Positions 46,861 to 56,277 of a stretch of DNA of 64,000 bases are shown piece after piece. Position numbers and translations under genes: made by a program. The stretch lies in the NCBI GenBank assembly GCA_963847675.1, contig CAWKAP010000005.1, forward strand, positions 372,001 through 436,000, in the 5' to 3' direction. Position 1 is the stretch's first letter, and the number at the start of each line of letters is the position of its first letter. This DNA comes from JADJWR01 sp963847675. Lineage in GTDB: Bacteria; Pseudomonadota; Gammaproteobacteria; Burkholderiales; Burkholderiaceae_F. Under the pieces are notes generated by a model that saw nothing but the letters and a program-made list of their open reading frames with translations, did not search any database and was not told the origin of the DNA.

Positions 46861-48894
46861 ATGGCGGAAAGTGCCCGGCTGAACAGGCGCGTGCAGGCGT
46901 TGCGCGACGAAATCGCGCGTCACGACCATGCCTACTACGTGCTCGACGCGCCGACCATACCCGACGCCGAATACGACCGGCTGTTCCGCGAGCTTCAGGA
47001 GCTGGAGGCGCAGCATCCCGGACTGGTCACGCCCGACTCGCCGACGCAGCGCGTCGGCGGCGCACCGCGTGCCGACCTGCCCGAGGTCCGTCACGCGGTG
47101 CCGATGCTGTCGCTGGCCAATGCGCTCGAGGAAGCGGAGGCGGTCGCATTCGATGTCCGCGTGCGGGAGCAGCTGTCGCGGGCCGGCTTCGATGCGGAAG
47201 AGGTCGAGTACGCCTGCGAGCCGAAGTTCGACGGCCTGGCCGTGAATCTGCGCTACGAGGACGGCCACCTCGCGCTTGCCGCCACTCGCGGCGACGGACT
47301 GGTCGGCGAGGACGTCACGCCGAACGTGCGCACCATCCGAGCCGTGCCGCTGCGCCTGACCGGGAACGGGCCACGGGTGCTCGAAGTCCGTGGCGAAGTG
47401 CTGATGTACCGGCGCGACCTCGAGCGGCTCAACGAACGCGCACGTGCGGCCGGCGAAAAGGAGTTCGCCAATCCGCGCAACGCCGCGGCCGGGAGCCTGC
47501 GCCAGCTCGATCCGAGAATCAGTGCGCGCCGTCACCTTCGTTTCTTCGCCTATGGTCTCGGAGAACTCGCCGGCGCACAGGAGCCGGCGACCCACGCCGC
47601 CACGCTGGACTGGTTCGCGGAACTCGGCCTGCCGGTGTGCGAGCTGCGCCGGATGGCGGTGGGCATCGACGGGCTTCTCGCCTATTACCGCGAGATCGGC
47701 GAACGTCGCGCGCGATTGCCCTATGACATCGACGGAGTCGTCTACAAGGTCAACGACACGCGCCTGCAGCAGGCGCTGGGGTTCGTTTCGCGCGCGCCCC
47801 GTTTCGCGGTCGCGCACAAGTTTCCTGCGCAGGAGGCGCTCACCGAAGTGATCGGCATCGATGTTCAGGTCGGCCGCACGGGTGCGCTGACGCCGGTGGC
47901 GCGGATGGCACCGGTGCAGGTCGGTGGCGTGACGGTGACCAACGCCACCCTGCACAACGAAGAAGAGATACGGCGCAAGGACGTGCGCATCGGCGACACC
48001 GTGATCGTGCGCCGCGCCGGGGACGTGATTCCCGAGGTCGTCGCCGTCGTTCCCGAAAAGCGGCCGCCTGGCGCGAGGCTCTTCCACATGCCTGTGCGCT
48101 GTCCGGTGTGCGGCTCAGCCGTCGAACGGCCGGCCGACGAGGCGGTGGCCCGCTGCACGGGCGGTCTGGTGTGCGCCGCGCAGCGCAAGCAGGCGCTGCT
48201 GCATTTCGCCAGCCGGCGGGCGCTGGACATCGAGGGCCTCGGCGAGAAGCTGGTCGACCAGCTTGTCGACGGCGATCTGGTCCACTCGCCCGCCGACCTG
48301 TTCAGGCTCGACGTGAGCACGCTGGCCGGGCTGGAACGCATGGCGCAGAAGTCGGCGGCGAACGTCGTCTCGGCTCTGGAAAAGTCAAGGTCGACCTCGC
48401 TGGCTCGCTTCATCTACGCGCTCGGCATCCGCCATGTCGGCGAGTCGACGGCGCGTGACCTGGCCGCGCACTTCGGCTCCCTCGAAGCTTTGATGGCCGC
48501 CGACGAAGCGCAGCTTCTCGAAGTGGCGGATGTGGGCCCGGTCGTGGCGGCTTCGATCGCGCACTTCTTCGCCGAACCGCACAATCGCGAGGTCATCGCA
48601 CAGTTGTGCGCCGTCGGCGTGCACTGGCCGGAAGGGCCGGGCAAGGCCGCGGCGCGGCGTGGACCGCTGGCCGGGGCCACCGTGGTGCTGACGGGCGCCT
48701 TGCAGACGCTGACGCGTGAACAGGCGACCGAACTGGTCGTCGCCGCGGGCGGCAAGGTCGCGGGGTCGGTATCGAAGAAGACGAGCTTCGTCGTGGCCGG
48801 CGCAGAGGCCGGCAGCAAGCTCGACAAGGCCCGCGCGCTCGGCGTGCGCGTGATCGACGAGGATGAACTGATGAATCTACTGAAGGGGCACTGA
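46861..48894 (+). CDS. ligA: NAD-dependent DNA ligase LigA
   Basis: Seals nicks in DNA using NAD. The 677-residue product has domain Ia YYVLDAPTIPDAEYDRLF, adenylation Lys122 in CEPKFDGLAVNL, the NPRNAAAGSLRQLD motif, and an OB fold with VGRTGALTPVARM. A four-cysteine zinc finger begins CPVCGSAVERP, then helix-hairpin-helix repeats, and a C-terminal BRCT domain begins at about residue 600 (LAGATVVLTGALQTLTR). It starts 9 bp after zipA. Confidence 0.97.
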   Translation: MAESARLNRRVQALRDEIARHDHAYYVLDAPTIPDAEYDRLFRELQELEAQHPGLVTPDSPTQRVGGAPRADLPEVRHAVPMLSLANALEEAEAVAFDVRVREQLSRAGFDAEEVEYACEPKFDGLAVNLRYEDGHLALAATRGDGLVGEDVTPNVRTIRAVPLRLTGNGPRVLEVRGEVLMYRRDLERLNERARAAGEKEFANPRNAAAGSLRQLDPRISARRHLRFFAYGLGELAGAQEPATHAATLDWFAELGLPVCELRRMAVGIDGLLAYYREIGERRARLPYDIDGVVYKVNDTRLQQALGFVSRAPRFAVAHKFPAQEALTEVIGIDVQVGRTGALTPVARMAPVQVGGVTVTNATLHNEEEIRRKDVRIGDTVIVRRAGDVIPEVVAVVPEKRPPGARLFHMPVRCPVCGSAVERPADEAVARCTGGLVCAAQRKQALLHFASRRALDIEGLGEKLVDQLVDGDLVHSPADLFRLDVSTLAGLERMAQKSAANVVSALEKSRSTSLARFIYALGIRHVGESTARDLAAHFGSLEALMAADEAQLLEVADVGPVVAASIAHFFAEPHNREVIAQLCAVGVHWPEGPGKAAARRGPLAGATVVLTGALQTLTREQATELVVAAGGKVAGSVSKKTSFVVAGAEAGSKLDKARALGVRVIDEDELMNLLKGH

Positions 48895-48897
48895 CGG

Positions 48898-49641
48898 ATG
48901 TACGCGATCATCGGCGGCAGCGGCCTGGCCAAGCTGTCGGCGCTGCAGAATCCGCGCCGGCAGGTGATGCGCTCGCCCTATGGCGAGCCTTCCGGCGCGC
49001 TGACCTTCGGTCGGTTCGCCGGCCGTGACGTGGTGTTCCTGGCGCGGCACGGCTACGGCCACACGATAGCGCCGCACGAAATCAACTATCGGGCCAACAT
49101 CTGGGCGCTCAAGGAAATCGGCGTGCAGGGCGTGTTCTCGGTGGCCACGGTCGGCGGCGTCCGCGCGGACCTCGGGCCCGGCGCTCTGGTCGTGCCCGAC
49201 CAGATCATCGACTACACGCACAGCCGCAAGAGCACGTTCTTCGAGGGCGCGGAAGCAAGAGTCATCCACATCGACTTCACGCTCCCCTATTCGGCGAAGC
49301 TGAGGGCGATGCTCCTGCAGGCGGCGCAGGCCGCGGGCGAGCCGATCATCGACGGCGCGACCTATGCCTGCTGTCAGGGGCCGCGCCTGGAAACGGCGGC
49401 GGAGATCGAGCGCATCGCCCGCGATGGCGGCGACGTGGTCGGCATGACCGGCATGCCGGAAGCCGCGCTGGCACGGGAGGCGGAGCTCGACTACGCCGCG
49501 CTCGGCGTGGTCGTCAACCATGCGGCGGGACGCGGCGAAAGCAAACGCGAAATCAAGCTCGATGACCTCGAGGGCGTGATGAGGGAAACGGTGACGCGGG
49601 CGGTACGGATCCTCGAGCAGGCGCTGCGCGGCGCGCCATGA
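48898..49641 (+). CDS. S-methyl-5'-thioinosine phosphorylase (MTIP)
   Basis: A purine nucleoside phosphorylase family enzyme of 247 residues. The phosphate-binding YAIIGGSGLAKL, RHGYGHTIAPHEINYRAN and the substrate loop GMTGMPEAALAREAELDYA match the S-methyl-5'-thioinosine phosphorylase described in Pseudomonas aeruginosa more closely than classical MTA phosphorylase (comparison from memory). It would salvage methylthioadenosine via deamination. It starts 3 bp after ligA and overlaps def by 4 bases. Confidence 0.85.
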   Translation: MYAIIGGSGLAKLSALQNPRRQVMRSPYGEPSGALTFGRFAGRDVVFLARHGYGHTIAPHEINYRANIWALKEIGVQGVFSVATVGGVRADLGPGALVVPDQIIDYTHSRKSTFFEGAEARVIHIDFTLPYSAKLRAMLLQAAQAAGEPIIDGATYACCQGPRLETAAEIERIARDGGDVVGMTGMPEAALAREAELDYAALGVVVNHAAGRGESKREIKLDDLEGVMRETVTRAVRILEQALRGAP

Positions 49642-50186
49642 TCCGGCCGATCCTGAAGATGGGCGACCCGCGCCTGCTGCAGGTCGCGCAGCCGGTCACG
49701 GCGTTCGGCACGCCTGAGCTGCGGCAGCTCCTCGACGACATGTTCGACACGATGCAGGCGGCCGACGGCGCCGGGCTCGCTGCGCCGCAGATCGGCGTGC
49801 CGCTGCGGGTGGTGATCTTCGGCTCGGCGGACGGTGCGCCGAATCCGCGCTATCCGGACGAGCCGCCGGTACCGCGGACGATCCTCGTCAACCCGCACCT
49901 GCAGCCGCTGGACGAGGCGATGGAGGAGGGCTGGGAAGGCTGCCTGTCGGTGCCCGGCCTGCGTGGCGTGGTGCCCCGCCATCGCAGGCTGCGCTACAGC
50001 GGCTTCGATCCTGAAGGCCGGCCCATCGAGCGCACGGCGGAGGGTTTCCATGCGCGCGTCGTGCAGCACGAGTGCGACCACCTCGACGGCATCCTGTACC
50101 CGATGCGGGTGCGCGATCTGGCACGGTTCGGTTTCACCGAAGTCCTCTTCCCCGAGCTTGCCGGCGCGCCGAGCGCCGACGACTGA
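49638..50186 (+). CDS. def: peptide deformylase
   Basis: Removes the N-formyl group from nascent proteins, using a metal ion. The 182-residue product has all three motifs: GAGLAAPQIG near residue 46, EGCLSVPG near 101 and QHECDHLDG near 142. It overlaps the phosphorylase gene (ATGA) and ends 17 bp before convergent glnD. It is not next to fmt, so a second deformylase gene elsewhere is possible. Confidence 0.95.
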   Translation: MIRPILKMGDPRLLQVAQPVTAFGTPELRQLLDDMFDTMQAADGAGLAAPQIGVPLRVVIFGSADGAPNPRYPDEPPVPRTILVNPHLQPLDEAMEEGWEGCLSVPGLRGVVPRHRRLRYSGFDPEGRPIERTAEGFHARVVQHECDHLDGILYPMRVRDLARFGFTEVLFPELAGAPSADD

Positions 50187-50203
50187 CCCGGCAGGGCCAG
50201 TGC

Positions 50204-52756
50204 TCAGGGGCTGATCGCGTCGAGCAGGTCGCGCTCGATCTGGGCCTGGCCGCGCCCGTCCTCCAGGATCGCGCCGTCGATCAGGAACACGTCCTCGACG
50301 CGCTCGCCGAGCGTGTTGATCTTCGCGGTGTGCACGTTGACATCGTGCGTTGCGAGCACTCGGGTGATGGCGTAGAGCAGCCCGATGCGGTCGGTGGTGG
50401 TGATCGAAAGGAGGTGCTGGCGACCGCGCTCGCCGGCAGCCAGCGTGACATTGGGGGCGACCGGGAAATGCCGCGAATGGCGTGACAGGCGGCCCTTGAC
50501 CGGCGGTGGCAGCGGCGTGATGGCCTCGATCCAGTCGGCGAGCTGCTTGTTGATCAGTCCCAGCAACTCGCGGTAGTCGGTACGGCCGTGGTCGGTGACC
50601 AGGAACGAGTCGAGCGCGTAGCCGTGCCGCGTCGTGTGGATCTTGGCGTCCAGGATCGAAAGGTTGCGGCTGTCGAAGTAGCCGCACACGCGCGCGAACA
50701 GGTCCTTCTGATCGCGCACGTACAGCAGCACCTCGACGGCGTCGCCGGTCGCGGCCAGCCGAGAACGGACGATGGCGCGGTCGGTGTTCACGTGGGCGAG
50801 CAGGGTCCGCGTGTGCCAGGCGATCTCGCGGGCGCTGTTGCGCATGAAGTAGACGACGTCGAGCTGCTGCCACAACGGTTCGTGCGCGGCGGCCGAGATG
50901 CCGTACAGGTCGAGGATGCGGCGCGCCTCCTCGGTGCGTCCCTCGAGCACTGCGGTGGCCGGCAGCGCCTCGCCGCCGAGGCGTCGCCGCGTCATGCGGA
51001 ACAGATCCTCGAGCAGCTTGCCCTTCCAGCTGGTCCAGACGCGCGGGCTGGTCCCGCGGATGTCGGCGACCGTGAGCAGGTACAGCGCCGTGAGCCGGCG
51101 CTCCGTGCCGACCAGCTCGGCGAAACGGCCGACCACCTCGGGATCGGCGATGTCCTGCTTCTGGGCCACCTGGGACATCGTCAGGTGGTGCCGGACGAGA
51201 AACTCGACCAGCGCGGCGTCTTCGCCGCGGATCCCGTGCTGCCGGCAGAACACGCGCACATCGCGCGCGCCCAGTTCGCTGTGGTCGCCGCCGCGGCCCT
51301 TGGCGATGTCGTGAAACAGCGCGGCGACGTACAGCAGCCAGTGCCGGCCGAACTCGGCGATCAGCTGGCTGCACAGCGGATACTCGTGCGCGTATTCGGC
51401 CATCGTGAAGCGGCGCAGGTTGCGGACCACCTGCAGGATGTGCTGGTCCACGGTGTAGACGTGGAACAGGTCGTGCTGCATCTGGCCGACGATGCGGCGA
51501 AACACCGGCAGGTAGCGGCCCAGCACGGACCACTGGTTCATCCGCCGCAGGCCGTGCACGATGCCGCGCGGTTGCCGCAGGATGGCGATGAACGTCTCGC
51601 GGTTGCGCGGGTCGCGGCGGAAATCGGCGTCGATCAGGAAGCGCGCATGCCACAGCGCGCGCAGCAGCCGAGCGGTCATGCCCTTGAGGTCGGGGTGCTG
51701 CTGCAGGACCAGGAAGCCGCGCAGCAGCGCGTCGGGATCGCGGTCGAACGCGTTGTCATCGACGATGTCGAGCATCTCGCCGCGGGCGACGAACACGGCG
51801 TCGATCGGCTGCGGCTGCGGATCCTCGTGCGGAAACAGCCGTTCTTCGATGTTCTGCAGGACGATCGTGTTCAGCTGGGTCACCAGCTTGGCTGCCCGGT
51901 AGTAGCGCTTCATCAGCACTTCGCTGGGACGGTGGGCTGCCGAGGGCTCGAGCCCTTCGGCGGCGGCAATGGCGGCCTGCACGTCGAACAGCAGGCGGTC
52001 TTCACGGCGACCGGCGACGATGTGCAGGCGTGCCCGGAGCTGCTTCAGCGTCCGCTCGCTGCGGCGCAGCCAGCGACCCTCCTCGGCGGTCAGCAATCCG
52101 CCGGCAACCAGTTCGTTCCATGACGTGCCCAGTCCCGCGGCGCGGGCGGCCCACAGCAGCGTATGCAGGTCACGCAGGCCCCCAGGACTTTCTTTGCAGT
52201 TCGGCTCGAGGCTGTACGCCGCCTCCTGGTACTTCAGGTGGCGCTGCTGTTGCTCGAGCACCTTCTCTCGAAAGAAATGTTGTGGATCAACAGTTTCAAG
52301 AACATTTCTGACAAATTGATTGAAGAGTGCGACCGGGCCGGCGACGCGCCTGGATTCGAGCATCGACGTCAGCACCGTCACATCGTGGGCGGCCTGCTCG
52401 CGGCACTCGGCGACCGTGCGCACGCTATGCCCGATGTGCAGGCCGAGGTCCCACAGGCTGCCCACGAGGCTCTCGATGGCGCCCAGTTCGTCGGCTCGCG
52501 TGTCCTGCGGGACGACGATCAGCACATCGACGTCGGAGTGCGGAAACAATTCACCCCGACCGTAGCCGCCGACCGCGATGATCGCCGCGCGTCGGGCGAC
52601 GCCGTGACCACGGGCGAGCTTCCTCAGCGTGCGGTCGACGCTGCGCGCCAGACCGCGCAAAAGCTGCTGGACCGGACGGCCGGCGTGGAAGGCCGCGATC
52701 AGCAGTTCGCGCTCGGCGCGCAGTTCGCTGCGCAGCGCGAAGCCGATGTCGTTCAT
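50204..52756 (-). CDS. glnD: bifunctional PII uridylyltransferase/uridylyl-removing enzyme GlnD
   Basis: GlnD senses glutamine and modifies the PII proteins that control nitrogen metabolism. The ATG at 52756 (MNDIGFALRSELRAERELL) gives 850 residues; an upstream TTG at 52780 is less likely. The nucleotidyltransferase domain has VGGYGRGELFPHSDVDVLIV, the HD domain has ALFHDIAKGRGGDHSELG, and two ACT domains cover the C-terminus (VTDHGRTDYREL and ITTTDRIGLLYAITRVLATH). It lies 13 bp after map, a common map-glnD pair. Confidence 0.96.
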   Translation of the reverse strand: MNDIGFALRSELRAERELLIAAFHAGRPVQQLLRGLARSVDRTLRKLARGHGVARRAAIIAVGGYGRGELFPHSDVDVLIVVPQDTRADELGAIESLVGSLWDLGLHIGHSVRTVAECREQAAHDVTVLTSMLESRRVAGPVALFNQFVRNVLETVDPQHFFREKVLEQQQRHLKYQEAAYSLEPNCKESPGGLRDLHTLLWAARAAGLGTSWNELVAGGLLTAEEGRWLRRSERTLKQLRARLHIVAGRREDRLLFDVQAAIAAAEGLEPSAAHRPSEVLMKRYYRAAKLVTQLNTIVLQNIEERLFPHEDPQPQPIDAVFVARGEMLDIVDDNAFDRDPDALLRGFLVLQQHPDLKGMTARLLRALWHARFLIDADFRRDPRNRETFIAILRQPRGIVHGLRRMNQWSVLGRYLPVFRRIVGQMQHDLFHVYTVDQHILQVVRNLRRFTMAEYAHEYPLCSQLIAEFGRHWLLYVAALFHDIAKGRGGDHSELGARDVRVFCRQHGIRGEDAALVEFLVRHHLTMSQVAQKQDIADPEVVGRFAELVGTERRLTALYLLTVADIRGTSPRVWTSWKGKLLEDLFRMTRRRLGGEALPATAVLEGRTEEARRILDLYGISAAAHEPLWQQLDVVYFMRNSAREIAWHTRTLLAHVNTDRAIVRSRLAATGDAVEVLLYVRDQKDLFARVCGYFDSRNLSILDAKIHTTRHGYALDSFLVTDHGRTDYRELLGLINKQLADWIEAITPLPPPVKGRLSRHSRHFPVAPNVTLAAGERGRQHLLSITTTDRIGLLYAITRVLATHDVNVHTAKINTLGERVEDVFLIDGAILEDGRGQAQIERDLLDAISP

Positions 52757-52769
52757 TGGCTGCGCCGTG

Positions 52770-53597
52770 TCAGGCGGCAACGGTCCTGCGGCCTTCCGCC
52801 CGGGCAGTCCGCGCCGGCGGAGGCATCAGCGCCGAGACGGTCAGGACTTCGAATCCGGTTTCCGTCACCAGCACGGTGTGCTCCCACTGTGCCGAAAGAC
52901 TGTGATCCTTGGTGACGATGGTCCAGCCATCGGCCAGCTCGCGAATCTCGCGGCGCCCGGCGTTGATCATCGGCTCGATCGTGAAAATCATCCCGGCCGC
53001 CAGCCGGTCGAGCGTGCCCGGCTTGCCGTAATGAAGGACCTGCGGCTCTTCGTGGAAGCGCCGCCCGATCCCGTGGCCGCAGAACTCGCGCACGACCGAA
53101 AAGCCGTGCTTCTCGGCGTGCGTCTGGATCGCATGGCCGATGTCGCCGAGGAAGCCGCCCGGCACGACCTGCGCGATGCCGGCCCACATGCACTCGTACG
53201 TGACCTCGCACAGTCGACGCGCGGCAAGCGACGGCTCGCCGACGTAGAACATGCGGCTCGTGTCGCCGTGAAAATCGTCCTTGATGACGGTGATATCGAT
53301 GTTCACGATGTCGCCGTTCTTCAGTACCCGGTCGCCCGGAATGCCGTGGCAGACCTGGTGGTTGACCGACGTGCAGATCGACTTCGGAAAGGGCCGGTAG
53401 CCGGGCGGGGCGTAGTCCAGCGGCGCCGGAATGGTGCCCTGATCACGCACCATGTAGTCGTGGCAGAGCCGGTCGAGTTCGCCGGTCGTCACGCCGGGCC
53501 GCACGTGCGGGGCGATGAAATCGAGGACCTCGGCGGCCAGGCGGCCGGCCACCCGCATCCGTTCGATTTCCTCCGGGGTCTTGATCACGATGGCCAT
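52770..53597 (-). CDS. map: methionine aminopeptidase type I
   Basis: Removes the initiator methionine after deformylation by Def. The 275-residue product shows the substrate histidine region CTSVNHQVCHGIP, metal ligands in NGDIVNIDITVIKDDFHGDTSR, the metal histidine in GHGIGRRFHEEP, and glutamates in FTIEPMIN and SAQWEHTVLV. It is divergent from rpsB across 169 bp. Confidence 0.96.
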   Translation of the reverse strand: MAIVIKTPEEIERMRVAGRLAAEVLDFIAPHVRPGVTTGELDRLCHDYMVRDQGTIPAPLDYAPPGYRPFPKSICTSVNHQVCHGIPGDRVLKNGDIVNIDITVIKDDFHGDTSRMFYVGEPSLAARRLCEVTYECMWAGIAQVVPGGFLGDIGHAIQTHAEKHGFSVVREFCGHGIGRRFHEEPQVLHYGKPGTLDRLAAGMIFTIEPMINAGRREIRELADGWTIVTKDHSLSAQWEHTVLVTETGFEVLTVSALMPPPARTARAEGRRTVAA

Positions 53598-53635
53598 GGG
53601 CGGCGGCTCGGTTCAGGCGGCTCGGCACATGCTCG

Positions 53636-53641
53636 TATAAT
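53636..53641 (+). promoter_or_regulatory. -10 box of the rpsB operon promoter
   Basis: A perfect TATAAT in TCGTATAATACG, with weak -35 candidate TTCAGG at 53612-53617 (18 bp spacing). It leaves a leader of about 120 bases before rpsB, where r-protein autoregulation could act; no specific structure was identified. Confidence 0.6.
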
Positions 53642-53766
53642 ACGCGGCTGCCTTTGGGGAACCGGGGCAAATCGCGCGCATCGCCACCAAGGTGCCGAAC
53701 GGAAAGCAGCTTCTCCGTACCGGCCGCGGCGATTGCGTTGGACCCAACCTTGGATGAGGAACTGCA

Positions 53767-54519
53767 ATGTCCGTGACCATGCGTCAAATGCTGGAGGCGG
53801 GTGTCCATTTCGGCCACCAGACCCGCTTCTGGAACCCGAAGATGGCGCCGTTCATCTTCGGCCACCGCAACAAGATCCATATCGTCAACCTCGAGCGCAC
53901 GCTGGAGAACTTCCAGTCGGCGGCGAAGTTCGTGCGCCAGCTCACCGCGAACCGCGGCACGATCCTGTTTGTCGGCACCAAGCGGCAGGCGCGTGAGATC
54001 GTCGTCGAAGAGGCACAGCGCGCCGGCCAGCCGTACATCGACCAGCGCTGGCTCGGCGGCATGCTGACCAACTTCAAGACCATCAAGGCGTCGATCAAGC
54101 GCCTGAAGGAGATGGAGCAGACGGTCGAGGAGGGCGGCCAGGAACGCATGTCCAAGAAGGAGGCACTGACCTTCCAGCGCGAGATCGACAAGCTGAACAA
54201 GTCGATCGGCGGCATCAAGGACATGAATGCGCTTCCCGATGCGATGTTCGTGATCGACGTCGGCTACCACAAGATCGCGGTTGCCGAGGCCAAGAAACTG
54301 GGCATTCCCGTGGTCGGGGTGGTCGACACCAACCACTCGCCCGACGGCATCGCCTACGTGATCCCGGGCAACGACGATTCCAGCCGGGCAGTGCGCCTGT
54401 ACGCGCGCGGCATCGCCGACGCGGCGCTCGAGGGCAAGGCGCAGGCGCTGCAGGGCGTGGTGCAGGTGGCCACCGGCGAGTTCGTCGAGGTCGAGGAAGA
54501 AGAGGAAGCGGAAGGCTGA
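53767..54519 (+). CDS. rpsB: 30S ribosomal protein S2
   Basis: A 250-residue S2 protein. It begins MSVTMRQMLEAGVHFGHQT, contains FWNPKMAPFIFGHRNKIHI, YIDQRWLGGMLTNFKTI and DVGYHKIAVAEAKKLGIP, and ends in an acidic tail of repeated Glu and Val. It heads a long plus-strand operon running to lpxD, separated from tsf by an attenuator-like hairpin. Confidence 0.98.
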   Translation: MSVTMRQMLEAGVHFGHQTRFWNPKMAPFIFGHRNKIHIVNLERTLENFQSAAKFVRQLTANRGTILFVGTKRQAREIVVEEAQRAGQPYIDQRWLGGMLTNFKTIKASIKRLKEMEQTVEEGGQERMSKKEALTFQREIDKLNKSIGGIKDMNALPDAMFVIDVGYHKIAVAEAKKLGIPVVGVVDTNHSPDGIAYVIPGNDDSSRAVRLYARGIADAALEGKAQALQGVVQVATGEFVEVEEEEEAEG

Positions 54520-54547
54520 CCGTGGGCCCCGCCGTGCCGTCTTCGAG

Positions 54548-54569
54548 AAGGGGCGCAAGCCCCTTTTTT
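54548..54569 (+). terminator. rpsB-tsf intergenic terminator/attenuator
   Basis: AAGGGGC (54548-54554) pairs with GCCCCTT (54559-54565) around a GCAA tetraloop and continues into TTTT. A partial terminator at this place is well known in rpsB-tsf operons and lets tsf be expressed at a lower level than rpsB. Confidence 0.8.
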
Positions 54570-54601
54570 CTAGCAGATTCGAACAATCCAGGAGTATGAA
54601 A

Positions 54602-55507
54602 GTGGCGGAAATCACCGCGAGCATGGTCAAGGAGCTGCGCGAGCGCACCGACGCGCCGATGATGGAATGCAAGAAGGCACTCGCCGAGGCCGGCGGTGAC
54701 ATGGCCAAGGGCGAGGAAATCCTGCGCGTCAAGCTGGGCAACAAGGCGAGCAAGGCCGCGAGCCGGATCGCCGCGGAGGGGGTCGTCGGCGTCGACGTCA
54801 GTGCGGATGGCAAGCTGGCAACGATGGTCGAGGTCAACTGCGAGACCGACTTCGTCGCCAAGAACGAAGACTTCCTCGCCTTCGCGCGCGACCTGGCGAA
54901 GCTTGTCGCCGGCAGGTCGCCGGCCGACGTGGCGGCGCTCTCCGATCTTCCCCTCGGTGACGGCACAGTCGAGGCGACGCGGACCGCACTGGTCGGCCGC
55001 ATCGGCGAGAACATGTCGATCCGCCGCTTCGCGCGCGTGGAGGCGAAGGGCCGCATTTCGAGCTACGTGCACGGCGGTGCCAGGATCGGAGTCCTGGTCG
55101 ACGTCGTCGGCGGCGACGCGGAACTCGGCAAGGATCTGGCGATGCACATCGCGGCGAGCAAGCCGAGGGCCCTCGATGCCGCGGGAGTGCCCGCCGAGAG
55201 CATCGAGACCGAGAGGCGGGTGGCAGCGGAAAAGGCGGCCGAGGACGCGGCGAAGTCGGGCAAGTCGATTCCGCCCGAGATCCTCGCCAAGCGGGTCGAG
55301 GGCACCGTGCAGAAATACCTGAAGGAGGTGACGCTGCTCGGTCAGCCGTTCGTGAAGGACGACAAGCTCAGCATCGAGCAGCTGCTGAAGAACAAGGGGG
55401 CCAAGGTCGAGCAGTTCGTGCTGTATGTGGTCGGCGAAGGAATCGAGAAGAAGAGCTCCGATTTCGCCGCCGAGGTGGCCGCCCAGGCCGCCGCCGCGCG
55501 AGGCTGA
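54602..55507 (+). CDS. tsf: elongation factor Ts
   Basis: EF-Ts recycles EF-Tu from GDP to GTP. The start is placed at GTG 54602: the product begins MAEITASMVKELRERTDAPM like the family, and AGGAG (54590-54594) is 7 bases away, whereas ATG 54596 would be only one base from it. The 301-residue protein has the N-terminal UBA-like domain with MMECKKALAEAGGDM, and VEVNCETDFVAKNEDF near residue 77. The C-terminal coiled-coil insert is of the proteobacterial type. Confidence 0.96.
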   Translation: MAEITASMVKELRERTDAPMMECKKALAEAGGDMAKGEEILRVKLGNKASKAASRIAAEGVVGVDVSADGKLATMVEVNCETDFVAKNEDFLAFARDLAKLVAGRSPADVAALSDLPLGDGTVEATRTALVGRIGENMSIRRFARVEAKGRISSYVHGGARIGVLVDVVGGDAELGKDLAMHIAASKPRALDAAGVPAESIETERRVAAEKAAEDAAKSGKSIPPEILAKRVEGTVQKYLKEVTLLGQPFVKDDKLSIEQLLKNKGAKVEQFVLYVVGEGIEKKSSDFAAEVAAQAAAARG

Positions 55508-55520
55508 CGGCGGAGGGCGC

Positions 55521-56240
55521 ATGGCCGATGGTCCGATCTACCAGCGTGTCCTGCTGAAGCTGTCGGGCGAGGCGCTGATGGGCAGCGACTCGTTCGGCAT
55601 CAACCGGGAGACGCTGGAGCGCATGGTGGCCGACATCGGCGAGGTCGTTCACCTCGGCGTCGAGATGGCGGTGGTGATCGGGGGCGGCAACATCTTCCGC
55701 GGCGTCGCGCTCGGCGCGGAGGGCATGGACCGGGCCACCGCGGACTATATGGGCATGATGGCCACCGTGATGAACGCGATGGCGCTGCAGGACGCGATGC
55801 GGCGTGCCGGCATCGAGGCGCGCGTGCAGTCGGCACTGAACATCGAGCAGGTCGTCGAGCCGTACATCCGGCCCAAGGCGATGCGGTACCTCGAAGAGGG
55901 CAAGGTCGTGATCTTCGCCGCCGGTACCGGCAATCCTTTCTTCACTACCGATACCGCCGCCGCGCTGCGCGGGTCGGAGATGGGGGTGCAGATCGTGCTG
56001 AAGGCGACCAAGGTCGATGGCATCTACAGCGCCGACCCCAGGAAGCACCCCTCTGCGACGCGCTTCACGAGCATCAGCTTCGACGAGGCGCTGTCCCGGC
56101 GCCTGCAGGTGATGGATGCGACGGCCTTCGCGCTGTGCCGCGACCAGAAGCTGCCGATCAAGGTGTTCGACATCACCAAGCCGGGGTCGCTGCGCCGCGT
56201 GGCCATGGGTGAGGACGAGGGCACCCTCGTGCACGTCTGA
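55521..56240 (+). CDS. pyrH: UMP kinase
   Basis: Phosphorylates UMP to UDP; a hexameric amino acid kinase-fold enzyme of 239 residues. It begins around YQRVLLKLSGEALMG, with VVIGGGNIFRG, ADYMGMMATVMNAMALQDA, FAAGTGNPFFTTDTAAALR and KATKVDGIYSADP. The ATG lies 13 bp after tsf, preceded by GGAGG. Standard order between tsf and frr. Confidence 0.97.
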   Translation: MADGPIYQRVLLKLSGEALMGSDSFGINRETLERMVADIGEVVHLGVEMAVVIGGGNIFRGVALGAEGMDRATADYMGMMATVMNAMALQDAMRRAGIEARVQSALNIEQVVEPYIRPKAMRYLEEGKVVIFAAGTGNPFFTTDTAAALRGSEMGVQIVLKATKVDGIYSADPRKHPSATRFTSISFDEALSRRLQVMDATAFALCRDQKLPIKVFDITKPGSLRRVAMGEDEGTLVHV

Positions 56241-56277
56241 CCGCCGTGTTGTAATCGAGGGGCGAAGGGAGACCAAG

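Noticed and set aside
45442..48087. An 881-codon open frame on the minus strand opposite the smc end, zipA and ligA
   Set aside because: Shadow of three clear genes; composition and lack of domains argue against coding.
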